This document shows, one piece after another, positions 1 through 9,400 of a stretch of DNA of 37,839 nt. Below the pieces are notes generated by a model. That model was given only the letters and a program-made list of their open reading frames with translations. It was not told the DNA's origin and searched no databases. The stretch spans positions 1-37,839 of the forward strand of contig CACYQI010000021.1 of NCBI GenBank assembly GCA_902776455.1. Direction: 5' to 3'. The first letter of the stretch is position 1. Each line of letters starts with the position of its first letter. The position numbers and the translations under genes were made by a program. The stretch comes from an uncultured Bacteroidales bacterium (lineage in GTDB: Bacteria > Bacteroidota > Bacteroidia > Bacteroidales > Bacteroidaceae).

Positions 1-102
1 TGGGGTCACGACGTGGCCCATGACTGGGCTTGGTGGCGCAAGCAGATAGTCTATTTCATGGATCATCTGTTGGCAGAGAAAACTGTTGAGTATGCCATCT
101 GA
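1..102 (+). CDS. C-terminal end of a putative alpha/beta-hydrolase esterase (5' truncated by window)
   Basis: Frame 1 is open from the first base and stops with TGA at 100-102, giving 33 residues that start WGHDVAHDWAWWRKQ. The WG(H/Y)DVxHDW..W motif resembles the C-terminal end of Bacteroidetes esterase-family proteins (IroE/esterase D-like), where the His before DW would be the catalytic histidine. Only the tail is visible, so the substrate cannot be judged. The stop lies 9 bases before the ATG of the acetyltransferase gene on the same strand, which suggests co-transcription. Confidence 0.6.
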   Translation, partial: WGHDVAHDWAWWRKQIVYFMDHLLAEKTVEYAI

Positions 103-111
103 TTCCTCTCA

Positions 112-495
112 ATGACAAGAATCATCACATATGAGACAAGGTACATGCAGGATTTTATCCGACTGAACAAACAGTGGATAGAGACATGGTTCAGACTGGA
201 ACAGACTGATATTGACACATTCGCGCATATTGATGATTACATCATCGGACTTGGTGGTCAGATATTTCTAGCTATAGACGAAAGCGGACAGGTCGTGGGG
301 TGCTGTGCGCTGAAACCACATCTTGAATCTGACTGTCACGAGTTGGCAAAGATGGCAGTATCACCAGATGCACAAGGCAAAGGTATCGGGCGCAAACTTG
401 GCGAGGCACTGCTCGAGTATGCCCGCAGTCATGATGTAAAACGAATCTTTCTCGAAGGCAACACCCGTCTTTCATATAATTTAACCCAACTTTAA
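112..495 (+). pseudogene. GNAT-family N-acetyltransferase, truncated at its C-terminus by a palindrome
   Basis: The 127-residue product has the GNAT core: a beta strand IFLAIDESGQVVGCCAL (about residues 50-66), LAKMAVSPDAQGKGIGRKL (about 78-96; the QGKGIG loop binds the acetyl-CoA pyrophosphate) and RIFLEGNTRL (about 110-120). Family members normally go on for 30-40 residues after the EGNTRL strand, through a LYRKLGF-like motif. Here the frame runs directly into a 25-bp-arm palindrome (476-528) that supplies the TAA stop. A downstream phase (about 530-631) reads SGYVATKNDLHPLCNV, which might be the displaced C-terminus, but I cannot confirm this. The substrate is unknown. It probably shares a transcript with the esterase upstream. 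Confidence 0.7.
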
Positions 496-528
496 CGCTT
501 TAAAAGTGTTAAAGTTGGGTTAAGTTAT
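476..528 (+). repeat. 53-bp near-perfect palindrome at the broken end of the GNAT gene
   Basis: The arms 476-500 and 504-528 pair over 25 bp around a 3-nt loop. The only non-Watson-Crick pairs are two that become G:U in plus-strand RNA. Each arm carries the core TTAACCCAACTTTAAC. A related sequence (CAAAGTTGGGTT) lies at about 15701-15712, beside the transposase remnant, so the palindrome may be two insertion-sequence ends joined by internal deletion (a minimal MITE). It could also work as a terminator, although no long T-run follows. Confidence 0.75.
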
Positions 529-643
529 ATTCGGGTTATGTAGCTACGAAGAACGACCTTCATCCTCTATGCAATGTGACGCGCAGCCTGCATCTGTGCT
601 TCCTTTTGTCGAATGAGGAGGAGCGTGTGTGAATGTTGCAAAA

Positions 644-793
644 TTACCGTCACTCCGTCACCCTTCCACATATTGTATTGTAATTCAACAGGATGCAAGG
701 TGACGAGAGGGTGACAGTAGGGTGACGGTACTGTCACCCTGTTACCCTGCTTATTTTCACCATGTTAGAGCAAAAAGTGACGAGTGACGGTAA
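644..793. repeat. 150-bp element bounded by inverted repeats
   Basis: TTACCGTCACTCCGTCAC (644-661) pairs with GTGACGAGTGACGGTAA (777-793) with one extra base in the left arm. Inside, AGGGTGACAGTAGGGTGACG and GTACTGTCACCCTGTTACCC form a second nested inverted repeat around 707-748. It resembles a miniature palindromic element and has no coding capacity. Confidence 0.6.
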
Positions 794-1047
794 AATCTGT
801 ATTGAAAGTTGAAAATTGAAAATTGAAAGCTGGGGGGAGTTAGAGGGGGTCTTTTCAACTTTCAGCTTTCAATTTTCAACTTTCAGCCTCTCCTAAATCC
901 TCCCCTAAAGGGAACCGATAGGTCGACGAAGTCAACCAACGGTCGACGGCCGAAGGGAAAGTCAAGGACTTCTCCCTCCCTTATGGGAGGGCTGGGGTGG
1001 GTCTGAAAAGTGAAACGGTTGGTTAGAGGTTAGGCGATTGTTGAGGC

Positions 1048-1157
1048 GCGTGCTGTGTTGAGCGATGCTGCGTGCTGTGCTGAGCGATGCTGCGTGCTGT
1101 GTAGGTCGATGCCGCGTGCTGTGTAGGTCGATGCCGCGTGCTGTGTAGGTCGATGCT
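1048..1157. repeat. Tandem array, five copies of a 22-bp unit
   Basis: Units start at 1048, 1070, 1092, 1114 and 1136. Each begins GCGTGCTGTG and ends CGATGCT or CGATGCC. With allowance for phase, the unit matches the 22-bp unit of the array at 5497-5606 (shared frame CGATxCTxCGTGxxGTGT). There are no unique spacers, so it is not CRISPR. Confidence 0.85.
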
Positions 1158-1550
1158 GCTGGCAGGAAGTTAGTGAACAACAGGGGATGCTAGCCTTTCG
1201 TAAGCGTATCATCGAAGAGAGAAACAGACCCCACCCCCTACCCCTCCCCTTCGAGGGGAGGGGAGGGAAGGCGATGCTTCACTCAACTAAAGGAATTATT
1301 GCTGTCCTGAGAAAATCGTACACACCTCAATTGATGCTCCTTTCCATCGGTGTTTCTAATTATTAGTGTCCGGTGCTTTCTCCGGACAGCAATATAAAGA
1401 AAAGGGACAACGACCTTTTCCCTTATCACTCTAAAGGAAAGGAACAAAACCTTTTCCCCTACCCTTCTAAAGGAAAAGGGACAGCGGCCTTTCCCCTCCC
1501 ATCGAAGGGGAGGGGGCAGGGGTGGGGACTTTGCTTAAGAGGAGGGAAAG

Positions 1551-4500
1551 CTAAGGCTTGACGATTTTCTTGCCTTGCTGTATGTAGATTCCGCGACGGT
1601 CGGTGTTGCTGACGCGCTGGCCGGAGAGGGTGAAGATAAGGTCGTTAGAGTCCTTAAGGTCCTTAGAGTCGTTAAGGTCTTCAAGGCCTGTGGGGTCATC
1701 GCCTTTGAGGTAGCCGAAGACGGCAAACTCGTAGATGCGGGTGGTGTATTCGGTCTGTTCGCCTTGCACCATCTGCAAGCGGACGCGGGTCGTGGTGACG
1801 GGATGCGAGAGGGTGCGAACCACCTTGTTCATCTGGTTTTCCTCCACGATGTCGGCATCGACCCACGTCCCATCTTCTGCCTGATATTGCAGCTTGAAGG
1901 ACCTGGGCACATAGCCGCCGCTCTCGCGAGCTGCTCCGAGCATCATCCAGCCTTCGACGATGGCGGTGTCCTTCAGCACGTATTGCAGCCAGGGAGTCTC
2001 ACTCTGAGAGCTTCCGACGCACCATTTGGTCGTGGGGTCCAGGTCGTTGGCAAAGCGAGGAGCCTCGTTGTTGTTGATGTAATGAGAAGCCGTGACGCTC
2101 TTTGGCACGAGACGGCCGTCCATTGACCACTGAGTGTTGACCATTGAGCTTTCTATCTCGGTGGTGAGCGGCGTGAAGGGCACGATGTCGTCGCAATGAT
2201 TGGGGGCGATTGTGGCAGCAAAGAGGAAGGTTTTGAAGTCGGAGGCTTTGACGGTGACTTCGCTGATGCCCTCGGGCAGCTCTACAGCATATTTGTATAT
2301 ATAAAGCATCTGCATGGCCTGATTGCTCTTGTCGGACACTCTGTGGGCATGAGAAGAGGCAAAGACGATGTTCTCCTTGCGGTAGTTCTCGGTGAGCGTG
2401 GTGCAGGAAGGCGGCTCTGCGGCACGACCGGAGAAGTAGGGAACATTGAGCACCGTCTCCTCGTCGCCTGCCGTCACCGTCACCTTTGCCCCTGCCTCTG
2501 TGGGACTGGCAAGGAGTAGATAAAGCTTGTACTTTCTCTTGCTCAGCCATGAAGGGAGGGAGATGGTTTGAGGTGAATTAAGGCGAAGCACGTTCTTATC
2601 TCCGTCGGTTCGCGGCCCCATCACGAAGTCCATGTTGTCGCAGAGGAGCGTGTCGGGAATGAGTTCGGCAGGATAGGCGTATGTGTAGGTGCTGGCAGCA
2701 TTGCCGCGCGAACTGTCGTAGCTCATCAGGTCGATGTTGTAGGGAAGCTCAAGCGGGTAACCGGGATGGTCGATTTCGTCTTCTCCTCCATAGTGGAGAA
2801 TACCCATCATGGGAACGCGGATGGCAAAGGTCTTGGGCTGATAGCGCTTGATGTCGAATGAGAGTTGGCCATCGACTATCGTGCACTCGCCACCAGGAAT
2901 GTCCTCTTCGATGCCGTTCACCTCGCGGGCCGAACTGATTGGCAAGGGGAAGGAGAGGCGCACGTCCTGTTGGTCTTCGCCTGTCCATTCATAGACGCGG
3001 ACGATGAACTCGTTGGAGTCCTCGGCCTTCTTCAAGACCTTGATGGCTACCTTATTAGTGCTGAGCGAAACAAAGTCCACGCGGCGATCAAGGAAGAGGC
3101 GCGGATGCTTGGGTGAGACGAAGGCGATGAGCGGCTGATTGAACTCACCTGCCTGCATCTGAGTCAGCTCGCTCCAACCGCCTTCATGCGGCAGCAGGGC
3201 GTAAGAGAACTTGTTGGGGCCGAGGTCCATGTTGGCCTGATGGCTGTAGTTCTTGCAGGAAGGAGTGCGCAGCAGCGTGAGACGTAGCGAAGAGTCGGAG
3301 GGCTTGTCCCAACCGTACTTGCAGTCGGTGAGGATGGAGATGCCGAAGCGATTGGTGGAATTGCTTTGGTCGGCCCATTGGTTGGCACAGACTTCGTACT
3401 CGTCTGCCGTGCGGATGCCTCGCGAGATGGTGCCGAGGGAGATGTCGTAAGTGCTGTTGGCGTTGCGAAGCGTGGTGGGGAAGGGGAAGTTGACTTTCAG
3501 CATGCGCTCGGAGGTCTGCCAGTCCACTTCGTTGACACACTCTACGCGGTCGTTGACGGCATTCATGCGGATGTACTGCACGAAGGTGGAGCCTTCCTGC
3601 CGACGAGTGACCTTCAGCGACTTACGCAACGGGCCGTCCTCCACAAGCTCCATCTCGACGTTCTTCGAGACAAAGGAGGAGGGGGTGCGACAGACATCTG
3701 TGTAGCTGACTTCCCAAGCAGGCCAAGTGTCCTCGTGGTCGTAGATGAGCTGCTGCCTGATTGCGCTGCCGATGAGGGTGCGACTGTTCGCGAGGTCGTA
3801 GAGATTGCTGATGTCGCCGTTGCTGTTGATGCTGATGCGGTAGCGTCCGTTGGAAAACCTCCTGAGGTTGCTGCTGACTTCGGTGGAGAGGTCGGAGGTG
3901 AGGGTTGACTTCTCGCCTACCCTTGCATCATAGACGGCAAAGCCGAGCGAGGGAACGGTAGCGGCGAAGATGAAGTGGAGGCGGTGGGTAGCGACGTCGT
4001 AGCCAGTGACTTGGGAAAGAACTTCCTTGCCATCGGGGTCGAGAACCCGCACGAATTCCTGCCGACGCCCTGTATAGACGGAACCTTCGACGATGTCGAT
4101 ACGCTCGTGCGAAAGGGGATTATAGACCACGATGGGCGTGCCTTCCGTCTGAGTGTCCATCAGCTGAATGACAGCTCCGGCGCTTGTGGAGAGTTCCTGC
4201 GCGAAGGCTCGGTTGGCAAGGTAGTACTCGTTGTAGGAATAGTCGTTGGCCGAGAGGATGCTCGTGCCTGTGATGCCGTCGTGATGCTGCTGCCAGAGGG
4301 TACGAATCCAGGCATCTTGAAGTTGCTGCGACGGGTAGGAACGGACGCCTTGCCACATAGCGAGCGCAGAGGCCTTCTCGGCAGCATCGGCCAGCAGTTC
4401 GTTCTTGCGGTTCCAAAGCTTCAAGGCTCCCCAGCTAGTATAGGCTCCCACGCCATGGGTCCGCATGGGCAACTCGCTGTTCCACACCTGATATTGCCCC

Positions 4501-5387
4501 TTGTCGTGGTCCTGCATGTACTGGAAAAACTCGTCGGGCGAGACTAGACGCACCTTGACGGCTCCGTCCTTTTTCTGTACGTTGTAGCTGAGCCAATAAG
4601 GGGTGTTCTCGCCGTCGTCATCGGGGTCGTCGTGAAGGGCACCGCCGTGGTCGCTGCGAGGGCCGACGTACTTCACAGCCACCGGCACACCGCTCTCCTT
4701 GATGTTGGTCTCTATCTTGCCCAGGATGTCGGCATCGTTGGTCAGATCCTTATTCCAGTCCTCGTGCGTGTCGTATGCTCCGGGCTTGTAGATGGCATAG
4801 ACCTTCGAGCCGTCCACGCCTTGCCAAACGCCAAAATGCGGTAGCTTGTTGTAGGCTGCCGAACCCCATCCGAGCTTAGCCGTATGGAAGCCTCGCTGTC
4901 CGGCATGATGCATGAGGGAGGGCAGAGCGTAGGAGAATCCGAAACAGTCGGGCAACATGACGTCGTAGCCGCCGCGCACACCGAACTCCTTCTTGTAGAA
5001 GCGGTTGGCATAGAGCATGCTGTGGAGGATGCTTTCGGCAGACGACATCATCACGTCGCTAGCATCGACGGACATTCCGCTCACGTGCCATTGGCCGCTG
5101 CTGACGTAGGCCTTCAGCCGCTCGAAGTCCTCGGGATAGTATTCCTTCATCCACATGTACTTGATGGCCCCTTCGTAGTTGAATTGGAAGTCGGGGTACT
5201 TGTCCATGAGCGCCATGTTATCGACGAGCGTATGCCTGACATAATCGGAGACGGTCGTCTTGACGTCCCAGTTCCACTGCGTGTCGAGGTGGCTGTTGGA
5301 GATGAGGAAGAAGGTTTTTTCGTCTTCCGCCTGCACGAGACTTGTGCAAGCGAGGAGGAATCCGGTGAGGAGGGAGTGAACTTTCAT
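1551..5387 (-). CDS. Secreted GH38 alpha-mannosidase with C-terminal F5/8-type (CBM32-like) domain and sorting tail
   Basis: This 1278-residue exported enzyme should hydrolyse alpha-mannosidic bonds, probably in host or yeast glycans. A signal peptide (about 1-20, ending LVQA) is followed by the GH38 catalytic domain. HLDTQWNWD at 33-41 carries the metal-ligand His33 and Asp35, and LPDCFGFS at 145-152 carries the likely nucleophile Asp147. The mannosidase middle and beta domains follow. About residues 1080-1220 look like a discoidin/F5-8C carbohydrate-binding module (NDLDPTTKWC, WLQYVL, TRIYEFAVFG). The end, LSGQRV...GIYIQQGKKIVKP, resembles a Prevotella type IX sorting tail, and a three-residue repeat linker joins it. 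ATG 5387 gives a good signal peptide. It may form a glycan-degrading group with the next two minus-strand genes, but no SusC/SusD pair is visible. Confidence 0.92.
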   Translation of the reverse strand: MKVHSLLTGFLLACTSLVQAEDEKTFFLISNSHLDTQWNWDVKTTVSDYVRHTLVDNMALMDKYPDFQFNYEGAIKYMWMKEYYPEDFERLKAYVSSGQWHVSGMSVDASDVMMSSAESILHSMLYANRFYKKEFGVRGGYDVMLPDCFGFSYALPSLMHHAGQRGFHTAKLGWGSAAYNKLPHFGVWQGVDGSKVYAIYKPGAYDTHEDWNKDLTNDADILGKIETNIKESGVPVAVKYVGPRSDHGGALHDDPDDDGENTPYWLSYNVQKKDGAVKVRLVSPDEFFQYMQDHDKGQYQVWNSELPMRTHGVGAYTSWGALKLWNRKNELLADAAEKASALAMWQGVRSYPSQQLQDAWIRTLWQQHHDGITGTSILSANDYSYNEYYLANRAFAQELSTSAGAVIQLMDTQTEGTPIVVYNPLSHERIDIVEGSVYTGRRQEFVRVLDPDGKEVLSQVTGYDVATHRLHFIFAATVPSLGFAVYDARVGEKSTLTSDLSTEVSSNLRRFSNGRYRISINSNGDISNLYDLANSRTLIGSAIRQQLIYDHEDTWPAWEVSYTDVCRTPSSFVSKNVEMELVEDGPLRKSLKVTRRQEGSTFVQYIRMNAVNDRVECVNEVDWQTSERMLKVNFPFPTTLRNANSTYDISLGTISRGIRTADEYEVCANQWADQSNSTNRFGISILTDCKYGWDKPSDSSLRLTLLRTPSCKNYSHQANMDLGPNKFSYALLPHEGGWSELTQMQAGEFNQPLIAFVSPKHPRLFLDRRVDFVSLSTNKVAIKVLKKAEDSNEFIVRVYEWTGEDQQDVRLSFPLPISSAREVNGIEEDIPGGECTIVDGQLSFDIKRYQPKTFAIRVPMMGILHYGGEDEIDHPGYPLELPYNIDLMSYDSSRGNAASTYTYAYPAELIPDTLLCDNMDFVMGPRTDGDKNVLRLNSPQTISLPSWLSKRKYKLYLLLASPTEAGAKVTVTAGDEETVLNVPYFSGRAAEPPSCTTLTENYRKENIVFASSHAHRVSDKSNQAMQMLYIYKYAVELPEGISEVTVKASDFKTFLFAATIAPNHCDDIVPFTPLTTEIESSMVNTQWSMDGRLVPKSVTASHYINNNEAPRFANDLDPTTKWCVGSSQSETPWLQYVLKDTAIVEGWMMLGAARESGGYVPRSFKLQYQAEDGTWVDADIVEENQMNKVVRTLSHPVTTTRVRLQMVQGEQTEYTTRIYEFAVFGYLKGDDPTGLEDLNDSKDLKDSNDLIFTLSGQRVSNTDRRGIYIQQGKKIVKP
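1641..1685. repeat. 9-bp tandem repeat encoding the sorting-tail linker of the GH38 enzyme
   Basis: Five 9-bp units (GTCGTTAGA, GTCCTTAAG, GTCCTTAGA, GTCGTTAAG, GTCTTCAAG) read on the minus strand as a repeating [L/S][N/K]D tripeptide (DLNDSKDLKDSND). A similar array encodes the linker of the GH43 enzyme at 6572-6616. Confidence 0.85.
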
Positions 5388-5414
5388 AATTGCTTTTATG
5401 TTAATGATTTATAT

Positions 5415-5485
5415 TTCGGAAACGTTGCTTCCTTTGGGGGCAAGGAGCAAAGGGCAAGGAGCAAGAGGACAGCATTCAACGCCTG
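5415..5485. repeat. Dispersed repeat, copy 1 (second copy at about 27770-27845)
   Basis: TTGCTTCCTTT followed by a G-rich GGAGCAAGG stretch and GCAAGAGGACAGCATTCA recurs upstream of the HTH/DUF2975 locus with the same order and orientation. It lies between the GH38 start codon and the 22-bp array and has no coding capacity. Confidence 0.6.
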
Positions 5486-5496
5486 TCACTCCGATG

Positions 5497-5606
5497 CTCC
5501 GTGGAGTGTGGGCCGATTCTCCGTGGAGTGTGAGGCGATTCTCCGTGGAGTGTGAGACGATTCTCCGTGGAGTGTGAGGCGATTCTCCGTGGAGTGTGAA
5601 CCCGGA
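5497..5606. repeat. Tandem array, five copies of a 22-bp unit
   Basis: Units start at 5497, 5519, 5541, 5563 and 5585 (the last one diverging at its end). Each begins CTCCGTGGAGTGTG, which contains the near-palindrome CTCC-GT-GGAG, and ends CGATT. The array lies in the 226-bp gap between the 3' end of the gene at 5614-6432 and the start of the GH38 gene, so it is in the upstream region of GH38. Confidence 0.88.
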
Positions 5607-5613
5607 CGTCGTT

Positions 5614-6432
5614 TTACTTCTCCATTGCCTTGAGGAAGAGGGAGATTGTCTTGTCTGTCGGGAAGAAGTTCCAATAGTTGTCCGCCTTGTAGGTATCTAC
5701 GGCGAAACGGCCCAGGAGCTTCGGGTTCTGGCAGAGCTTCTCGAGCTGTGCCTTGGAGATCTGGAAGTGGGGATAGGCGAAGAACCTGAACTCGTCCTCG
5801 TTTCCGCCAGGGATGCGGTCCGTGCCCGTATAGGACTGTGCGATGCACGACTGATCGACGTCGTCGGGGTCGCCTGCAATGGGATAGACATCCACCACGT
5901 TCTCGAGCTGCATCACCTGCCTGCTGAGTTCGTCGAGGACGATGAGTTGGCGTCCGGCCGGGTATTCATCGACGGCCTTCTCCATCTCTACGGGCAGGAT
6001 GATGGCATAGAGCGTGTCGTTCATCTTCTCCAGCCAAGCCTGCCGCCGCACGACCTCGCCGAGATAGTGTCCGCAAATCAAGTGCTCGCTCTTAAGGACT
6101 ACTTTTGCCGAAGCGACGTAGGGAGAGGTGCGTCGTCTGTCCATCGTCACCGTGAACGACTTCTGTCCGAGCATCTTGTGCGACAGGGTGCGATATCCGG
6201 GCGCATAGAACTGCAGCGAATGCTGTGCGTCGCGTACCCGGAAGGAGAACAGCCCGTTGCGGTCGGTCGTGGTGTGGTTGAACACGCGGTGCTCGGCGTC
6301 AATCTCGCGGACCGACACCTTGGGCGGCACCGACCCGTCGGAACCCTTGACAGTCCCGCTGACGTTCTGCTTCTGTGCCCATGCGGATGAGTAGCAGACG
6401 AGCAGCAGTAGGGAAAGAATAAGGTGTCTCAT
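5614..6432 (-). CDS. Secreted protein with N-terminal carboxypeptidase-regulatory-like domain
   Basis: The product has 272 residues. The signal peptide (about 1-19, ending SSAWA) is followed by a CarboxypepD_reg/SusC-N-like beta domain (QNVSGTVKGSDGSVPPKVSV...DRNGLFSFRV, about 22-95). About 170 residues of unrecognised sequence follow, rich in charged and aromatic residues, with one PHFQISKAQLEKL helix near the end. It is too short to be a TonB-dependent receptor; the regulatory-like domain is used widely in Bacteroidetes exported proteins. It lies 52 bases downstream of the GH43 gene on the same strand and so may share its transcript. The function of the C-terminal part is unknown. Confidence 0.75.
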   Translation of the reverse strand: MRHLILSLLLLVCYSSAWAQKQNVSGTVKGSDGSVPPKVSVREIDAEHRVFNHTTTDRNGLFSFRVRDAQHSLQFYAPGYRTLSHKMLGQKSFTVTMDRRRTSPYVASAKVVLKSEHLICGHYLGEVVRRQAWLEKMNDTLYAIILPVEMEKAVDEYPAGRQLIVLDELSRQVMQLENVVDVYPIAGDPDDVDQSCIAQSYTGTDRIPGGNEDEFRFFAYPHFQISKAQLEKLCQNPKLLGRFAVDTYKADNYWNFFPTDKTISLFLKAMEK

Positions 6433-6484
6433 AATTCACGTGTTAAGTTAGGCTTCGCAATAAAGGAAGCATCGGTAATCAGTT

Positions 6485-9400
6485 TCACTTGAGGACCTTA
6501 CGTCCATTCACGATATAGATGCCCTTCTGCACAGGCTTTGCGATGCGCTGGCCTGCGAGGTTGAAGGCAGGGAGGTTAAGGTCTTTAAGGGCTTTAGAGT
6601 CCTTAAGGTCATTAAGGGCCGTCGGGATGTTGTCGGCATCGAAGCCGCAAAGCTCGCGGTAGTCGCCACGGTCGTACTGCCACTGGAGGATGGGGTAGCC
6701 GTTGCCGGCCGTCGGGTTCTTGTACCACGGCGCACCCCATCCGGCTGCGATGTCGCAGAGGTCCAGATGGTTCAAGCCAACACCGGGAGCCTCCATATCG
6801 TTTACCAGCATGTCGGCAAAGGTATAGACATTGGTAAGGATGTCAAGGTCGGTCGTTGCGCCGAAAGGCAGAGCCGTACCCGTCGGCGTAGTGGTCGCCA
6901 CGCTGGGGTTCCATGCTATTACATTATTATATATGCTTCCCGGCGTCGTACTGTTTTGTTCTCCGGCCACAACGCCGCCAGCTACGGGCGAAGAGACAGG
7001 CGCTGCCGCGTAACAGTTCTCCATGGTCAGACTCGTACGGATGCGTCCTACGAGGCCGCCGCTGTAGTTGGCCGACGTGCCGTTGCCGGTAATGGCGGCT
7101 GCGCTGTAGCAGTTGCGGATGATGATGGGCGAATTGCCGAGCGTTCCGCCAATGGCTCCGACGTAGCCTTTGCTGGTGACGGAACCCGTCACGTAGCAGT
7201 TCTCGATGATGACAGGAAGGGCGTTGTCCTCCGCGTCCTTGAAGGTGCTGTGGCCCAGCGTGCCGCCTATGACAGCCGCACCGCTGGCGTTGCTCAGGCC
7301 TTCCACCTTTGCATCGACGAAGCCCGTGTTGCGTATCTCGCCGCACATCGTGCCGAAGAAGCTCGGATAGTACTTCGTGCCGACGGGCGTAAGATTGCGG
7401 ATGATGTGTCCCTGGCCGTCGAAGTTGATTCTGTAGCGGAAGCTGTTTGTGCTCGTATTGAGCTGTTCCCAGGCAATTCCCTCCATGTCAACGTCGGCGC
7501 CAAGCACGAAATAAATCATTGAGTCCTTGATGAGGACGTTGTGCATCTGGTCGAGTTGCTCGGGACGAAGTATGACGTAGGGGTTCTCCTTTGTGCCGTC
7601 GCCCTGCTGATAGGCGTACATCATGTCGTGGCCTGCTGCCTGCAAGCGGGCGATGAGCGTCTTCAGCTCCCTGTCCTTCAAGTTGCAGTCGGCCAGCACT
7701 TGCTGCCCTTCAGCCAAGGCATCCTTGGCCTCCTGCGTACTGAAGCCGCCGGCTTCGGCCGTAGCAAGCTTTTCCTGCAACGCTTCCACCTCGACGACGA
7801 GGCCGGCATAGGCATCGATGCTGGTCTGTATGCTGTCGATTGTCTTGTTGATTTTCAGCAGTTGGTTGTAGCGGGTCTGTGGGTCGTCGGTGGCTTCAGC
7901 CGTTTCCTTGTAGGAAGCCATCGTCCTGTTGAAGCCGTTGTAGTAGGGTTTGCCGCTTTGGGCGAAGTCGTCTGCCATCTGATAGTAGCTGGAGAGGACG
8001 GAGGCAAGGGCTGTCGGGTCGGCATTGGAAGCCTTGTCGCGATAGATGATGTTCACGTTGGCCACGTGGAACCTTTCTGTTTCGGAGAGCGGCTGCTTGG
8101 TGCGCATGCCGAAGGTCAGCTTGCCGCCGATGACGAGGCCATACACGCTTTGGCTGAACTTGCCGTTGAGGAAGTTGTTGGAAACCACGGCGTCGGAGCT
8201 GGGAGCCGTCGTGCCATCGTCGGCAGGACAGAGCACCGGAGTGGCCACCTTACCGACGTAATACTCCACGCTGTGTTCCGTGTCGAAGCCGTTCACCTTC
8301 ATTTCGTAGAGACCGTCCGAAATGCTTGTGCTGACAGTCTGCGAGATGTCGAACGTGCCGCCGTACTTGGCGTAGCCACACGGCATGAAGGCGGTGCCTT
8401 TGCCGCTCGCTATTTGGCAGTCTTCGCTGGCGATGACATTCCATCCTCGCCACTCGCTCTTCATCAAGTCGGCATTGACAACCTTGTAGGTCACGTTGGC
8501 TCCGTTGCCTGTATAGAAGACGGGAGCGTCCATCTCGTCGCTGCTGGGATGTCCGTCGCCTATGGTGGGCCAGTCGTTTCTGTCCCATGTTATCTTGTCC
8601 AGAAGCATGAGGCGGCCGTTGAAGTTATTGTTCCTGTCGTAACTATGATAGAGGAGCCAGTCCTGTCCCTCGTCGTCTGTGATGATTTCGCTATTGTGGC
8701 CGGGGCCTTTCCAGCGGTCGTTGCCGGAGATGATGGTTGTGTAGTTGTCGCTTACCATCTGCCCACCTTGCTTGTTGGTGTACGGACCTGTGAGCTTTGT
8801 GGAACGTCCCACTACCGTCTTGTAGGTGCTGTTCTCGCCGTTGCAGCACGAGCCGACGCTGGCGAAAAGGTAGTAGTACTTTCCGCGCTTGTATATCATG
8901 GCGCCCTCGAAGGCACCGCCTGCCAGCTTCGTCACACCTGCATGGCGTTTCCACGAGCCGTTGGGCTGCGGGTTGTTGATGGGCGAGAAGTTCTTGATGG
9001 CAAGGGCGTCGTCGGTCAGCTCCGCGATGCAGATGTCGTTGAAGCTGCCCCAAACGATGTACTTCTTGTCGAACTCTTCGACGTAGCAGGGGTCGATGCT
9101 GTTCTTCACGCCTATCTCTGTGCTGCGGAAGAGCTTGCCCTTATCGGTGAACTTGGTCGGCGAGTCGCCCACAGCCACGCCGATACCGGTGCGCGAGCCG
9201 TTGCCCCAAAGGGCAGAAGCATAGTAGCAGACGTATTTTCCGTCCACGTAGTTGACGTCGGCTGCCCAAAGGCTGTAGTAGTCCGTCTTGCGCTTGCCGT
9301 CGTCGCCCACATAGGTTGAGTCGTTCCAAGTGGGTCGGCTGATGACGCCCGAGACGTCCGTCCAATGGACGAGGTCCGTGCTCTTCTTGCACTTACAGCC

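Larger units (their letters stand above)
529..1550. other. Gene-free stretch filled with dispersed repeats
   Basis: No convincing gene. In order it holds: an inverted-repeat element at 644-793; TTGAAAATTGAAAG-type simple repeats at 803-890; a CCCCTAAAGGGA / GTCGACGAAGTC module at 890-1000; a five-copy 22-bp array at 1048-1157; a palindromic C/G-rich module at 1225-1275; and three nearby copies of a TCTAAAGGAAA/CCCTTTTCC module at 1415-1545. The few reading frames here are translations of the repeats. The GH38 gene ends convergently at 1551. Confidence 0.7.

Noticed and set aside
1048-1157. CRISPR-like array
   Set aside because: The units are directly abutting 22-bp repeats without spacers and no cas gene is in the window.
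962-1180. 72-codon minus-strand frame
   Set aside because: It is a translation of the 22-bp array and adjoining repeat modules; the pseudo-repeated protein (STYTARGIDLHST) reflects the DNA repeat.
7541-9319. 592-codon plus-strand open frame opposite the GH43 gene
   Set aside because: It is the antisense shadow of a well-supported glycoside hydrolase gene with clear catalytic motifs.
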